Of a stretch of DNA of 27,057 bases, positions 7,883-14,878 are shown piece after piece. The stretch lies in contig FR899750.1 of the NCBI GenBank assembly GCA_000437355.1, forward strand, positions 1 to 27,057. The letters run 5' to 3'. The position numbers were made by a program, and so were the translations under genes. The notes below the pieces were generated by a model. It saw only the letters and a program-made list of their open reading frames with translations, had not been told where the DNA came from and searched no databases. Source of the stretch: Firmicutes bacterium CAG:460. GTDB taxonomy: Bacteria; Bacillota_I; Bacilli_A; RF39; UBA660. Each line of letters starts with the position of its first letter. Position 1 is the first letter of the stretch.

Positions 7883-8810
7883 AATAGTAATTGCCTTAGG
7901 TGGTAATGCTTTAGGTAAAAATCCAGAAGAACAAATGAATTTACTAAAAAATGTGGCAAAGATTATTGTTAGTCTTGTTAAAAATGGTGAAGAAATTGTT
8001 CTTACTCATGGGAATGGTCCTCAAGTTGGACAAATAGCTTTAGCAATGGAGTATTCTTCTAAAGGAGAAGCTAATACTCCATTCATGCCATTTCCTGAGT
8101 GTGGGAGTATGAGTCAAGGTTATATTGGTTACGGATTACAACAATGTATTCAAAATGAATTAAAAAAAGAAGGTATTGTTAAATCATGCGTAACTTTAAT
8201 AACACAAGTTCTAGTTGATGCAAAAGATAGTGCTTTTTCTAATCCAACTAAACCTATTGGAATGTTTTATAGTAAGGAAGAGGCTTTAAAACAAGAACAG
8301 GAAAAAGGTTATACTTTTGTAGAAGATGCAGGACGTGGGTATCGTAGGGTTGTACCATCTCCGATGCCAATAGATATTGTTGAAGCGGAAGCTATAAAGA
8401 ATTTAATTCAACAAAGTTCACTTGTAATTGCTGCAGGTGGTGGAGGTATTCCTGTTATTAATGATGGGAATAACTTAAAAGGAGTTGAAGCTGTTATTGA
8501 TAAAGATAGAACAGCATCTCTTCTTGGTAAATTAATCGGGGCAGATAAGTTATTAATCTTGACTGCTGTTGATAAAGTTTCAATTCATTATAATACTGAT
8601 TTTCAAATTGATTTGGATGAATTAAGTGTTGATGATGCGTTAACTTATATTAAAAAGGGAGAATTTGCAAAAGGGAGTATGTTACCAAAAGTTGAAGCAT
8701 GCTTGGATTTTGTGAAAAACTCTAATCGTGTAGCAATAATAAGTTCTTTAGAAAAAGCTGAAGATGCAATATTAGGAAAAACAGGTACAGTAATAAAGGA
8801 GGAAAATTAA
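7875..8810 (+). CDS. arcC: Carbamate kinase
   Basis: A 311-residue carbamate kinase, normal family length. It transfers phosphate from carbamoyl phosphate to ADP, giving ATP, ammonia and CO2: the energy-yielding last step of the arginine deiminase pathway. Visible amino-acid-kinase motifs are ALGGNALGK (7-15), THGNGPQVG (44-52), AAGGGGIPV (186-194) and VIDKDRTASLLG (207-218), followed by KGSMLPKVEAC. The start codon lies inside the end of the fusion gene (ATGAGTAA, the last 8 bases), indicating translational coupling with the enzyme that makes its substrate. One base separates its stop codon from the antiporter gene. Confidence 0.96.
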   Translation: MSKIVIALGGNALGKNPEEQMNLLKNVAKIIVSLVKNGEEIVLTHGNGPQVGQIALAMEYSSKGEANTPFMPFPECGSMSQGYIGYGLQQCIQNELKKEGIVKSCVTLITQVLVDAKDSAFSNPTKPIGMFYSKEEALKQEQEKGYTFVEDAGRGYRRVVPSPMPIDIVEAEAIKNLIQQSSLVIAAGGGGIPVINDGNNLKGVEAVIDKDRTASLLGKLIGADKLLILTAVDKVSIHYNTDFQIDLDELSVDDALTYIKKGEFAKGSMLPKVEACLDFVKNSNRVAIISSLEKAEDAILGKTGTVIKEEN

Positions 8811-8811
8811 A

Positions 8812-10257
8812 ATGGCAAATGCTAAGAAAAAGGCTAAAACAATGTTATCGTCTTTTTCAATTATTCTAATACTTATATTTGGTCTTGGAATATTATCACA
8901 TTTACTTCCGAATGCTAAGTTTGTAGGAGATACATTAGTTGATGGAAGTGGTACTGTTGGAGCAACATTATCTCAAGTATTAATGGCTCCGATTAAAGGT
9001 TTTGAAAATGCTATTGATGTTAGTATTTTCATAATGATGCTAGGTGGTATGCTTGCAGTTATTAATAAAACTGGAGCATTAGAAACTGGTATTAAAGTGT
9101 TGGTTCATAAACTTAAAGGGAAAGAAATTTGGTTAATTCCAATTCTTATGACAATCTTTTCCGTTTGTGGAACAACATATGGTATGCTTGAAGAAACTGT
9201 AGGTTTCTATGTATTATTATCAGCTACAATGATGGCTGCTGGAATGGATCCATTAGTTGGTTCTGCGGTTGTTCTTCTTGGAGCAGGTAGTGGATGCTTA
9301 GGTTCTACGATAAATCCATTTGCAACAGGTGTTGCACTAAGTGCTCTTCCAGAAAATATCGCAGCTGATCATGGATTTGTAATATTAATTGCAACATTCT
9401 TATGGTTAACAACTTTAATTGTTTCAATTCTATTTGTTATGAATTATGCTAAAAAGGTTCAAAAAGATAAAGGTTCAACTTTCTTATCTTTAAGAGAACA
9501 AAAAAATGCTGAAAAATCATATGGTAGATTTGAAGATAAAAAGGAAGAAGTTAAGTTATCAACTACACAAAAAATTACATTAATATTATTTGGATTAACA
9601 TTCCTTGTAATGGTTATAGGTTTCATTCCTTGGGGTAAATTCAATATTACAATATTTAATAAATTTACAGGTTGGTTAACTGGTGCTCCATTAGGTGACT
9701 GGTGGTTCTACGAAGCAGCTTTATGGTTCTTAATCATGTCAATCATTATTGCAATTATTAATAAACTTGGTGAAAAAGGGTTTGTTGATACATTTGTTGA
9801 TGGTGCTGATGATATGATTGGTGTTATTCTAGTTATTGCAATAGCTAGAGGTGCTAGTGTACTTATGGCAGAAACTCATTTAGATAATTATATTATCTTT
9901 AATGCCGCAGATTTCTTAAGTAAAGTGCCTGAATTATTATTCGTTCCACTTAACTATTTATTACATGTAGTATTATCATTCTTAGTTCCATCTAGTAGTG
10001 GTCTTGCTACATTATCTACACCAATTATTGCTCCACTTGCTGCACAACTTGGTTATAGTGTTGAAGTTTCAATTATGACTATGGTTGCTGCAAATGGTTT
10101 AGTTAATTTAATTTCTCCAACTTGTGGTGCTATAATGGGTGGTCTTGCTTTAGCTAAGGTTGAATATTCAACTTGGTTTAGATGGGCTATCAAATTAGTA
10201 ATTCTAATTGGTATTCTAAATATGTTTGTTTTAAGTGTATTTAGTTTAATAGTTTAA
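8812..10257 (+). CDS. YfcC-family arginine/ornithine antiporter (ArcD-like)
   Basis: A 481-residue integral membrane protein of the YfcC / C4-dicarboxylate anaerobic carrier-like superfamily, whose members in lactic acid bacteria and others act as arginine/ornithine exchangers. About 12 hydrophobic segments are visible from residue 12 to 480, with family-typical motifs: GGMLAVINKTGALE, CGTTYGMLEE, GSGCLGSTINPFATG in the first half and FLVPSSSGLATLSTPIIAPLA in the second. As the last gene of the deiminase operon it would import arginine and export ornithine, without net energy cost. The transport role is inferred from operon context, since other YfcC proteins carry other substrates. A strong AAAGGAGG (8796-8803) precedes the start. 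A terminator follows. Confidence 0.88.
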   Translation: MANAKKKAKTMLSSFSIILILIFGLGILSHLLPNAKFVGDTLVDGSGTVGATLSQVLMAPIKGFENAIDVSIFIMMLGGMLAVINKTGALETGIKVLVHKLKGKEIWLIPILMTIFSVCGTTYGMLEETVGFYVLLSATMMAAGMDPLVGSAVVLLGAGSGCLGSTINPFATGVALSALPENIAADHGFVILIATFLWLTTLIVSILFVMNYAKKVQKDKGSTFLSLREQKNAEKSYGRFEDKKEEVKLSTTQKITLILFGLTFLVMVIGFIPWGKFNITIFNKFTGWLTGAPLGDWWFYEAALWFLIMSIIIAIINKLGEKGFVDTFVDGADDMIGVILVIAIARGASVLMAETHLDNYIIFNAADFLSKVPELLFVPLNYLLHVVLSFLVPSSSGLATLSTPIIAPLAAQLGYSVEVSIMTMVAANGLVNLISPTCGAIMGGLALAKVEYSTWFRWAIKLVILIGILNMFVLSVFSLIV

Positions 10258-10263
10258 AATTTA

Positions 10264-10353
10264 GGCTCTTCGAAAAGTAGTGAGAGCTAAAATAACTCCC
10301 CACCAGATTTCGATGAGGAGTTATTTTTACTCCCCATCAGATTTCGAAGAACC
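10264..10353. repeat. Nested inverted repeat with a 34-base tandem duplication
   Basis: Two imperfect direct copies of ACTCCCC, A, C or T, CAGATTTCGA begin at 10295 and 10329, a 34-base period. GGCTCTTCGAAA (10264-10275) pairs with TTTCGAAGAACC (10342-10353) at 11 of 12 positions, enclosing the arc terminator. The rest of the 10258-10433 gap shows only terminators and no gene. Confidence 0.6.
10290..10328 (+). terminator. Terminator of the arginine deiminase operon
   Basis: AAATAACTCC (10290-10299) pairs perfectly with GGAGTTATTT (10317-10326), with a 17-base loop and a run of five T ending at 10328. It lies 33 bases after the antiporter stop codon. Confidence 0.75.
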
Positions 10354-10410
10354 GTTATATCAATTTTTAATTTATAAAAACTGTCCGTAGGTAAGAATAT
10401 TGGGAGATTA

Positions 10411-10442
10411 AAAAAAGTAGATTTTTGTTAAATCTACTTTTT
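10411..10442 (-). terminator. Terminator of the transglutaminase-like gene
   Basis: A perfect 13-bp inverted repeat: AAAAAGTAGATTT (10412-10424) and AAATCTACTTTTT (10430-10442) with loop TTGTT. It overlaps the TAG stop of the minus-strand gene. A-rich and T-rich flanks on both sides mean it could also stop plus-strand transcripts. Confidence 0.85.
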
Positions 10443-11678
10443 ATCTCCTAGAATACGTTTTAAGATTGTACTTGCTTTTTGTTGTTCTTGACTTGAGTAT
10501 GGTGTTGATGATAAAGTCTTCTTTAAGTCTTTGTCATCCATTGGGGTAACAGTTGTTATTATTTGTTCTATTGTATCATTATCTAGTAATTGTTCTCCCA
10601 TTTCTTTTAATCTTTGATATAAGTAATCTAAATCTTCTATAAAAGAAACTTGCATGTAAGAAAATATTTTTCTTGCTTTTTTAAATGCTAAATTTTTGTT
10701 AATGTCTACGAATGGAAACTCTTGATATAAATCATATGAAATGAAAAATCTATAATATGAACAACCTAAGTTTGGTGTTATGTTTGATTTAGCTTTTTCA
10801 TTTTTTTCAATATTCATTGGTACAAGAAAATGTCTTATATATTGTTGATAAGTTGTATCTTTTTCATTTTGTTTTGAGTCCCAGGTTGGGTCAATTGCAA
10901 AAATACCATGAATATTATATTTATCATCATTTAAATAAACTGCGATGGAATCATGTCCTGCTTTTTTTTCATTTTTAGGTGTCCATAATATCTTTTCAAC
11001 AGGAATATCTAAAACTCCACATAAACCAAAAAGATAATTTGCAAAACCTGCACAAACTATTTTATCACATTTTAATATTTCTGCTAAACTTCTACTTATT
11101 GTTTCATCTTCATGACTTTCTTCTTTTTTATAAATTCTTGATTTAACAATATTATAAGCATAAAATAAGCTTTCAGTTGGTGAATAATTTTTGTCTTTAA
11201 CTTCTTCTATAATAGATAGTAATTTGTTATACATTTCTATTAAATCTTTTAAAGACATTTCTTTTCCTTCATTGTATTTATCATAAAAAGTTACGTTTTC
11301 ATGAATATATGGACTTCTAAGTATTTTTAATGTATCTTGTAGTGATAAGTCTATCATATTTAAATAGATTTTTCTTTTAGTAAGAAGTACTTTGGTTGGT
11401 AAATCATTTATTGTTTCTAATTCAAATGTTGGTGTTGTTGATTTAATTAATTCATAAAGTTTAGAATAAGATAATATAGTTTGTACCTTGTCTGGTATTA
11501 ATTTTAAATTTATTTCATTAAAATCCATTGATGTAAGTATTGGATTGTTTAAAAAGTTTATATAATCTTCTTCTGATTTAAAAGTCAATCTTAAAACATT
11601 ACTATTTTCATAGTAATCTGCTACTTTATCATTTTTGTAAAGTTCGTTTTTAGATATAATAATATCAATTTTTAACAT
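10434..11678 (-). CDS. Transglutaminase-like (papain-fold) protein
   Basis: A 414-residue soluble protein from the ATG at 11676-11678, chosen because AAGAAGGGG lies just upstream. An in-frame start at 11807 would run through the promoter and is unlikely. The central part carries a transglutaminase-core triad in the right order: Cys209 in CDKIVCAGFANYL, His242 in AGHDSIAVYL and Asp263 in AIDPTWDS. The roughly 160-residue N-terminal region and the C-terminal region after about 300 match nothing I recognise. No signal peptide or membrane segment is visible, so it is probably cytoplasmic. Proteins of this fold can be proteases, amidases or cross-linking enzymes, so the activity cannot be named. 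It is a single-gene unit transcribed against its neighbours, with a near-consensus promoter. Confidence 0.8.
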   Translation of the reverse strand: MLKIDIIISKNELYKNDKVADYYENSNVLRLTFKSEEDYINFLNNPILTSMDFNEINLKLIPDKVQTILSYSKLYELIKSTTPTFELETINDLPTKVLLTKRKIYLNMIDLSLQDTLKILRSPYIHENVTFYDKYNEGKEMSLKDLIEMYNKLLSIIEEVKDKNYSPTESLFYAYNIVKSRIYKKEESHEDETISRSLAEILKCDKIVCAGFANYLFGLCGVLDIPVEKILWTPKNEKKAGHDSIAVYLNDDKYNIHGIFAIDPTWDSKQNEKDTTYQQYIRHFLVPMNIEKNEKAKSNITPNLGCSYYRFFISYDLYQEFPFVDINKNLAFKKARKIFSYMQVSFIEDLDYLYQRLKEMGEQLLDNDTIEQIITTVTPMDDKDLKKTLSSTPYSSQEQQKASTILKRILGDKK

Positions 11679-11703
11679 ACAAAACCCCTTCTTTGTAGAG
11701 AAT

Positions 11704-11732
11704 ATACTACCATTTTTACACTTGTTTGTCAA
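11704..11732 (-). promoter_or_regulatory. Promoter of the transglutaminase-like gene
   Basis: On the minus strand, TTGACA (11732-11727), 17 bases, TAGTAT (11709-11704). The -35 is a perfect consensus. It lies 26 bases upstream of the ATG and diverges from the pgk promoter. Confidence 0.82.
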
Positions 11733-11750
11733 TAAATTTAGGGTATTAAA

Positions 11751-11792
11751 TTGAATAATCAAATATTTTAGTTTAAAATAATAATGGGTGAG
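11751..11792 (+). promoter_or_regulatory. Promoter and RBS of pgk-tpiA
   Basis: TTGAAT (11751-11756), 17 bases, TAAAAT (11774-11779), then GGTGAG (11787-11792) five bases before the GTG start at 11798. Confidence 0.7.
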
Positions 11793-11797
11793 TAATT

Positions 11798-12922
11798 GTG
11801 AAAACAATAAAAGATATAGATTTAAAAAATAAAAAAGTTGTTATTAGAGTAGATTATAATGTACCAGTTGAAAACGGTGTTATTAAAGATAATTCTAAGA
11901 TAGAAAAAAGTTTAAAGAGTATTAATTATTTACTTGAAAATAATTGTAGAGTTGTAATACTTAGTCATTTTGGAAGAATTAAAAGTGAAGAAGATAAAAC
12001 TAAGAATAGTTTAAAGATAGTCGCCAAAGAACTTGCTAATTTGTTAGGTAGAAATGTTAAATTTTTAGATAATTGTTATGGTGATAAAGTAAAAAGTATT
12101 GTTGATAATTCTAGTTTAGGTGAAGTAATATTACTTGAAAATACTAGGTTTATGGACATTCCAGAAAAAAAAGAAAGTGGAAATGATTTAGCTTTAGCAG
12201 AATTCTGGGCAAGTTTAGGTGAAGTATATATTAATGATGCTTTTGGATCTATGCATAGAGCTCATGCTTCAACTGCTGGTATTGCTAAGTTTATACCTCA
12301 TGCTATTGGTTTTTTAGTTATGAATGAACTTGAACATTTAAATATTTTGATTTCTGGTACACCACATCCATTTACTGTGTTTATGGGAGGGGCTAAGGTT
12401 GATGATAAACTACCTATTATTAAATCATTAATTGATAGATGTGATTATTTATTAGTTGGTGGTGGTATTGCTAATTCATTTTTAAAAGCTAAAGGTGCTG
12501 ATGTTGGAAATAGTATTGCCACTAGTGATGAAGGAATTTTAAATGAATTAAAAAAATTAATGGATGAAAATAAAGGTAAAATTGTCTTACCAGTTGACTT
12601 TACTATTGATGATGGTGTTATTTATGATGTTGGAAGTAAAAGTATTGATGTTTATAAAAAATATATAGATAATAGTAAAATTGTCTTTGTAAATGGTACT
12701 TGTGGTAAGTTTGAAGATGAAAGATTTATGGAAGGTACAAGCAATTTATTTAAGGTTTTAAGTGATGCGAGATGTAAGGTAATCGTTGGAGGCGGAGATA
12801 CAGCATCGGCATGTAAGAAGTTTAGTTCTGAGGATAAATATTATTTTATATCTAGTGGTGGTGGTGCTACACTTGAGTATATTGCTGATGGTACATTAAA
12901 AGCTTTAGAATGGATGGAATAA
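11798..12922 (+). CDS. pgk: Phosphoglycerate kinase
   Basis: A 374-residue glycolytic kinase converting 1,3-bisphosphoglycerate and ADP to 3-phosphoglycerate and ATP. Family landmarks are VVIRVDYNVP (14-23), the DAFGSMHRAHAST segment that binds the substrate phosphate, GGAKVDDKLPII, GGGIANSFLKAKG, and the C-terminal nucleotide-domain loops GGGDTASACKKF and SSGGGATLEY (GGGAT at 354-358). It is about 20 residues shorter than the usual 390-395, apparently from small loop losses, since both domains and all key motifs are present. It starts with GTG behind a good RBS. One base separates it from tpiA, so the two are co-transcribed. Confidence 0.96.
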   Translation: MKTIKDIDLKNKKVVIRVDYNVPVENGVIKDNSKIEKSLKSINYLLENNCRVVILSHFGRIKSEEDKTKNSLKIVAKELANLLGRNVKFLDNCYGDKVKSIVDNSSLGEVILLENTRFMDIPEKKESGNDLALAEFWASLGEVYINDAFGSMHRAHASTAGIAKFIPHAIGFLVMNELEHLNILISGTPHPFTVFMGGAKVDDKLPIIKSLIDRCDYLLVGGGIANSFLKAKGADVGNSIATSDEGILNELKKLMDENKGKIVLPVDFTIDDGVIYDVGSKSIDVYKKYIDNSKIVFVNGTCGKFEDERFMEGTSNLFKVLSDARCKVIVGGGDTASACKKFSSEDKYYFISSGGGATLEYIADGTLKALEWME

Positions 12923-12923
12923 A

Positions 12924-13634
12924 ATGAAGTATTTAATTTGTAATTTTAAAAATAAATTACTTAAAGATGATATTTTAAAATATAATAGAAATTTGGGAGA
13001 AATAGAAACTAAAGTTAAATTAGTGTTATGTCCTCCTTCTATATATTTGTCCTTATTTGATAAAAATGGTTATGATTTAGGTGCTCAAGATATTAGTTCT
13101 TTTATGGATAGAACAATTACTGGAGAAATAGAAGCTAGTCAAATAAAAAGCTTGGGAGCAACATATGTTATTGTTGGGCATAGTGAAAGAAGAATATATA
13201 AGCATGAAATAAATATAGACTTTATTAATAAGATAAATAATGCTTTAGAAAATAATTTAAATGTTATATATTGTGTTGGTGAAACATTAAGAGATAAAGA
13301 AAATGGAAGTACATTTGAAATACTTGAAAAACAAATTAGTGAAGTTTTAAATAATGTAGAAATTAAAAATATTATGATTGCTTATGAACCGGTTTGGGCG
13401 ATAGGCACTGGTAATGTTCCAAGTATTAAAGAAATAAAAGAAAATATAGAATTTATTAGTGATTTGCTGTATGAAAAATATGAATGTAAGTTAGATATTT
13501 TATATGGTGGTAGTGTAAATGATGAAAACATTGGGGAATTATGTAGCATTAAAGGTTTGAGTGGCTTTTTAGTAGGTGGAGCATCTTTAGATGTTAATAA
13601 AGTTAAAGGTATGATTTTGGAAATGGAGAAGTAG
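12924..13634 (+). CDS. tpiA: Triosephosphate isomerase
   Basis: A 236-residue TIM-barrel enzyme interconverting dihydroxyacetone phosphate and glyceraldehyde 3-phosphate. Catalytic residues are present: Asn7 and Lys9 (CNFKNK), His86 (VGHSERR) and Glu155 (AYEPVWAIGTG, which also holds the flexible loop 6). The phosphate-binding ends YGGSVN (194-199) and GFLVGGASL (214-222) are intact. It is a little shorter than the typical 250 residues. The usual GNWKMN start is altered to CNFKNK, with Asn and Lys kept. No separate RBS is obvious; the start follows the pgk stop by one base, so translation is probably coupled. Confidence 0.96.
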   Translation: MKYLICNFKNKLLKDDILKYNRNLGEIETKVKLVLCPPSIYLSLFDKNGYDLGAQDISSFMDRTITGEIEASQIKSLGATYVIVGHSERRIYKHEINIDFINKINNALENNLNVIYCVGETLRDKENGSTFEILEKQISEVLNNVEIKNIMIAYEPVWAIGTGNVPSIKEIKENIEFISDLLYEKYECKLDILYGGSVNDENIGELCSIKGLSGFLVGGASLDVNKVKGMILEMEK

Positions 13635-13650
13635 AAATACTTCTTATTTT
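13627..13650 (+). terminator. Possible terminator after tpiA
   Basis: AGAAGTA (13627-13633) pairs with TACTTCT (13638-13644) around a GAAA tetraloop, followed by TATTTT. It overlaps the tpiA TAG stop. The U-run is interrupted, so termination may be partial. Confidence 0.5.
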
Positions 13651-13654
13651 ATGT

Positions 13655-13877
13655 ATAAATGTAGATGTTAAAAGCATAATAATAGTAACCAAAAAAAAAT
13701 TACGGGAAGTGTTAACATTACTTAAATGAATTTTCTCAATCTAATTTACTTCATTTGCAAAATAAAAGTAAAAGTGAAGATAGTAAAGTATTTGCTTTAA
13801 ATACAAGTATATTATGGGAATTAGATTATTTTGGAAAAGATAAGTTTGATGAATACAATAAGATAGAGTTTGACTAG
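13655..13877 (+). pseudogene. Decayed gene remnant between tpiA and spo0A
   Basis: Two adjoining open stretches read as one broken protein. The first contains VDVKSIIIVTKKKLREVL and hits TGA near 13727. After a one-base shift the reading continues as NEFSQSNLLHLQNKS, then SKVFALNTSILWELDYFGKD, and ends at TAG 13875-13877. No ATG with an RBS starts it, and an in-frame stop blocks the second part upstream. A terminator-like hairpin overlaps the final stop codon, as for the intact genes nearby. I do not recognise the family. A small gene decayed by truncation and frameshift is the best reading; chance open sequence is the alternative. Confidence 0.45.
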
Positions 13878-13890
13878 CTTTATCTTTTTT
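13860..13890 (+). terminator. Terminator at the end of the remnant gene
   Basis: AAGATAGAG (13860-13868) pairs with CTTTATCTT (13878-13886), one G-T pair, followed by a T-run to 13890. It ends transcription just before the spo0A control region. Confidence 0.65.
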
Positions 13891-13958
13891 GGCGAATTTT
13901 TCGTGATTTTTGACATAAAACATCATTAGTTTACGAGAATTGACAGTATTCGACAAAA
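13890..13958. promoter_or_regulatory. Spo0A control region with two 0A-box matches
   Basis: The known Spo0A box core is TGNCGAA. TGGCGAA occurs on the plus strand at 13890-13896, and TTTTGTCGAA on the minus strand at 13949-13958. A TTGACA (13940-13945) lies beside the second box, but no good -10 stands at 17 bases, so the promoter itself is uncertain. The layout suggests autoregulation of spo0A. Confidence 0.55.
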
Positions 13959-14042
13959 GTTTTTGTAGCTTTTTAATATTTAGTGACTTATAATGGAGAT
14001 GTAGGGAGAAAGAAATATATTTTTGAAAGGAAAATGAAACAC

Positions 14043-14807
14043 ATGAAAAAACAGGTTAAGGTAGTTGTCGTAGATGATAACGAGGCAGTGATAAGGAGTG
14101 TTAAAGATTACTTTAAAGATAGTGAAATTATTTCAGTTATTGGGGGTTTTACTAACGGAAAGGACGCTTTAAATTATTTATTACAGTATCCAGATCAATA
14201 TGATCTATTAATGTTAGATTTAATTCTAACACAATTCGATGGAATTAGAATTATCGAAGAACTTAAAAATCACAATATAAATAAGAAAATAATGGTTTTA
14301 TCAAGTTTTAAAGATGATTTTACAATCAGAAGAGTTCAAGCTTTGGGAGCAAGTTACTTTATGCTTAAACCAGTTGCTATGGAAATAGTTAATAGTAGAA
14401 TAATGGATTTAGTTACTCACAAAGATGAATTGCAATTTGTTAAAGCCAATAAGATAGAAGTTGAAGTTAGTACTTTATTACATGATTTAGGAATACCTAG
14501 TCATGTAAGGGGTTATGAGTACATAAGAGAGGGTGTTTTATTACTTTTTGCAAATAATGGTGTTGCTTCTTTAGTAACAAAAGAAATTTATCCGAAGATT
14601 GCTAATAAGTATCAAACTACTTCTTCAAGAGTTGAAAGAGCTATTAGACATGCTATTGAAATTAGTTGGACTAGAGGAGATATTAAACTCATGGAAGATT
14701 TGTTTGGTAATAGTATTGATTTTGATAGAAGTAGACCAACAAATTCTGAATTTTTATCAACAATTGCTGATAGATTTAGATTAAATGCTAGAGAATTAAT
14801 TGCTTAA
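14043..14807 (+). CDS. spo0A: Sporulation master regulator Spo0A (response regulator)
   Basis: A 254-residue two-domain response regulator. The N-terminal receiver has the acidic pair Asp11-Asp12, phospho-acceptor Asp59 (LLMLDL), and Lys109 in LKPVA. The C-terminal Spo0A DNA-binding domain (about 143-254) is diagnostic: LLHDLGIPSHVRGYEYIRE, the recognition helix SSRVERAIRHAIE (194-206), SWTRGD and RPTNSEF. I use the ATG at 14043, 12 bases after AAAGG. ATG 14034 would leave only three bases, and in-frame ATG 13983 has no RBS. In Bacillus the gene follows spoIVB; here it stands between glycolytic genes. Its presence indicates a spore former or a recent descendant; the window holds no other sporulation gene. 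Confidence 0.95.
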   Translation: MKKQVKVVVVDDNEAVIRSVKDYFKDSEIISVIGGFTNGKDALNYLLQYPDQYDLLMLDLILTQFDGIRIIEELKNHNINKKIMVLSSFKDDFTIRRVQALGASYFMLKPVAMEIVNSRIMDLVTHKDELQFVKANKIEVEVSTLLHDLGIPSHVRGYEYIREGVLLLFANNGVASLVTKEIYPKIANKYQTTSSRVERAIRHAIEISWTRGDIKLMEDLFGNSIDFDRSRPTNSEFLSTIADRFRLNARELIA

Positions 14808-14831
14808 GTTCTGATGATACAGAACTTTTTT
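14806..14831 (+). terminator. Terminator of spo0A
   Basis: AAGTTCTG (14806-14813) pairs perfectly with CAGAACTT (14820-14827), loop ATGATA, T-run 14826-14831. It overlaps the stop codon, so spo0A is not co-transcribed with gpmI from the same terminator-free message. Confidence 0.85.
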
Positions 14832-14832
14832 A

Positions 14833-14875
14833 TTGAATTTTATTTTTTGTTGTGCTATCATTTTATTGAAGGTGA
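14833..14875 (+). promoter_or_regulatory. Promoter and RBS of gpmI
   Basis: TTGAAT (14833-14838), 17 bases, TATCAT (14856-14861), with an upstream TG (14853-14854) forming an extended -10. GAAGGTGA (14868-14875) precedes the ATG at 14879. Confidence 0.75.
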
Positions 14876-14878
14876 AAC

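Noticed and set aside
11679..11807. Longer N-terminus for the transglutaminase-like protein
   Set aside because: The added 43 codons cover a consensus promoter and the RBS of the shorter form and overlap the start of pgk.
13741..13956. Minus-strand open frame of 71 codons
   Set aside because: It lies antisense to the remnant gene and the spo0A control region, has no RBS, and shows an AT-driven composition with no family resemblance.
13983..14042. Longer Spo0A N-terminus starting at ATG 13983
   Set aside because: The extra 20 residues match no Spo0A start, no RBS precedes that ATG, and it would lie very close to the probable promoter.
14599..14784. Overlapping plus-strand frame inside spo0A
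   Set aside because: It is a leucine- and isoleucine-rich alternate-frame reading of the Spo0A DNA-binding domain with no RBS.
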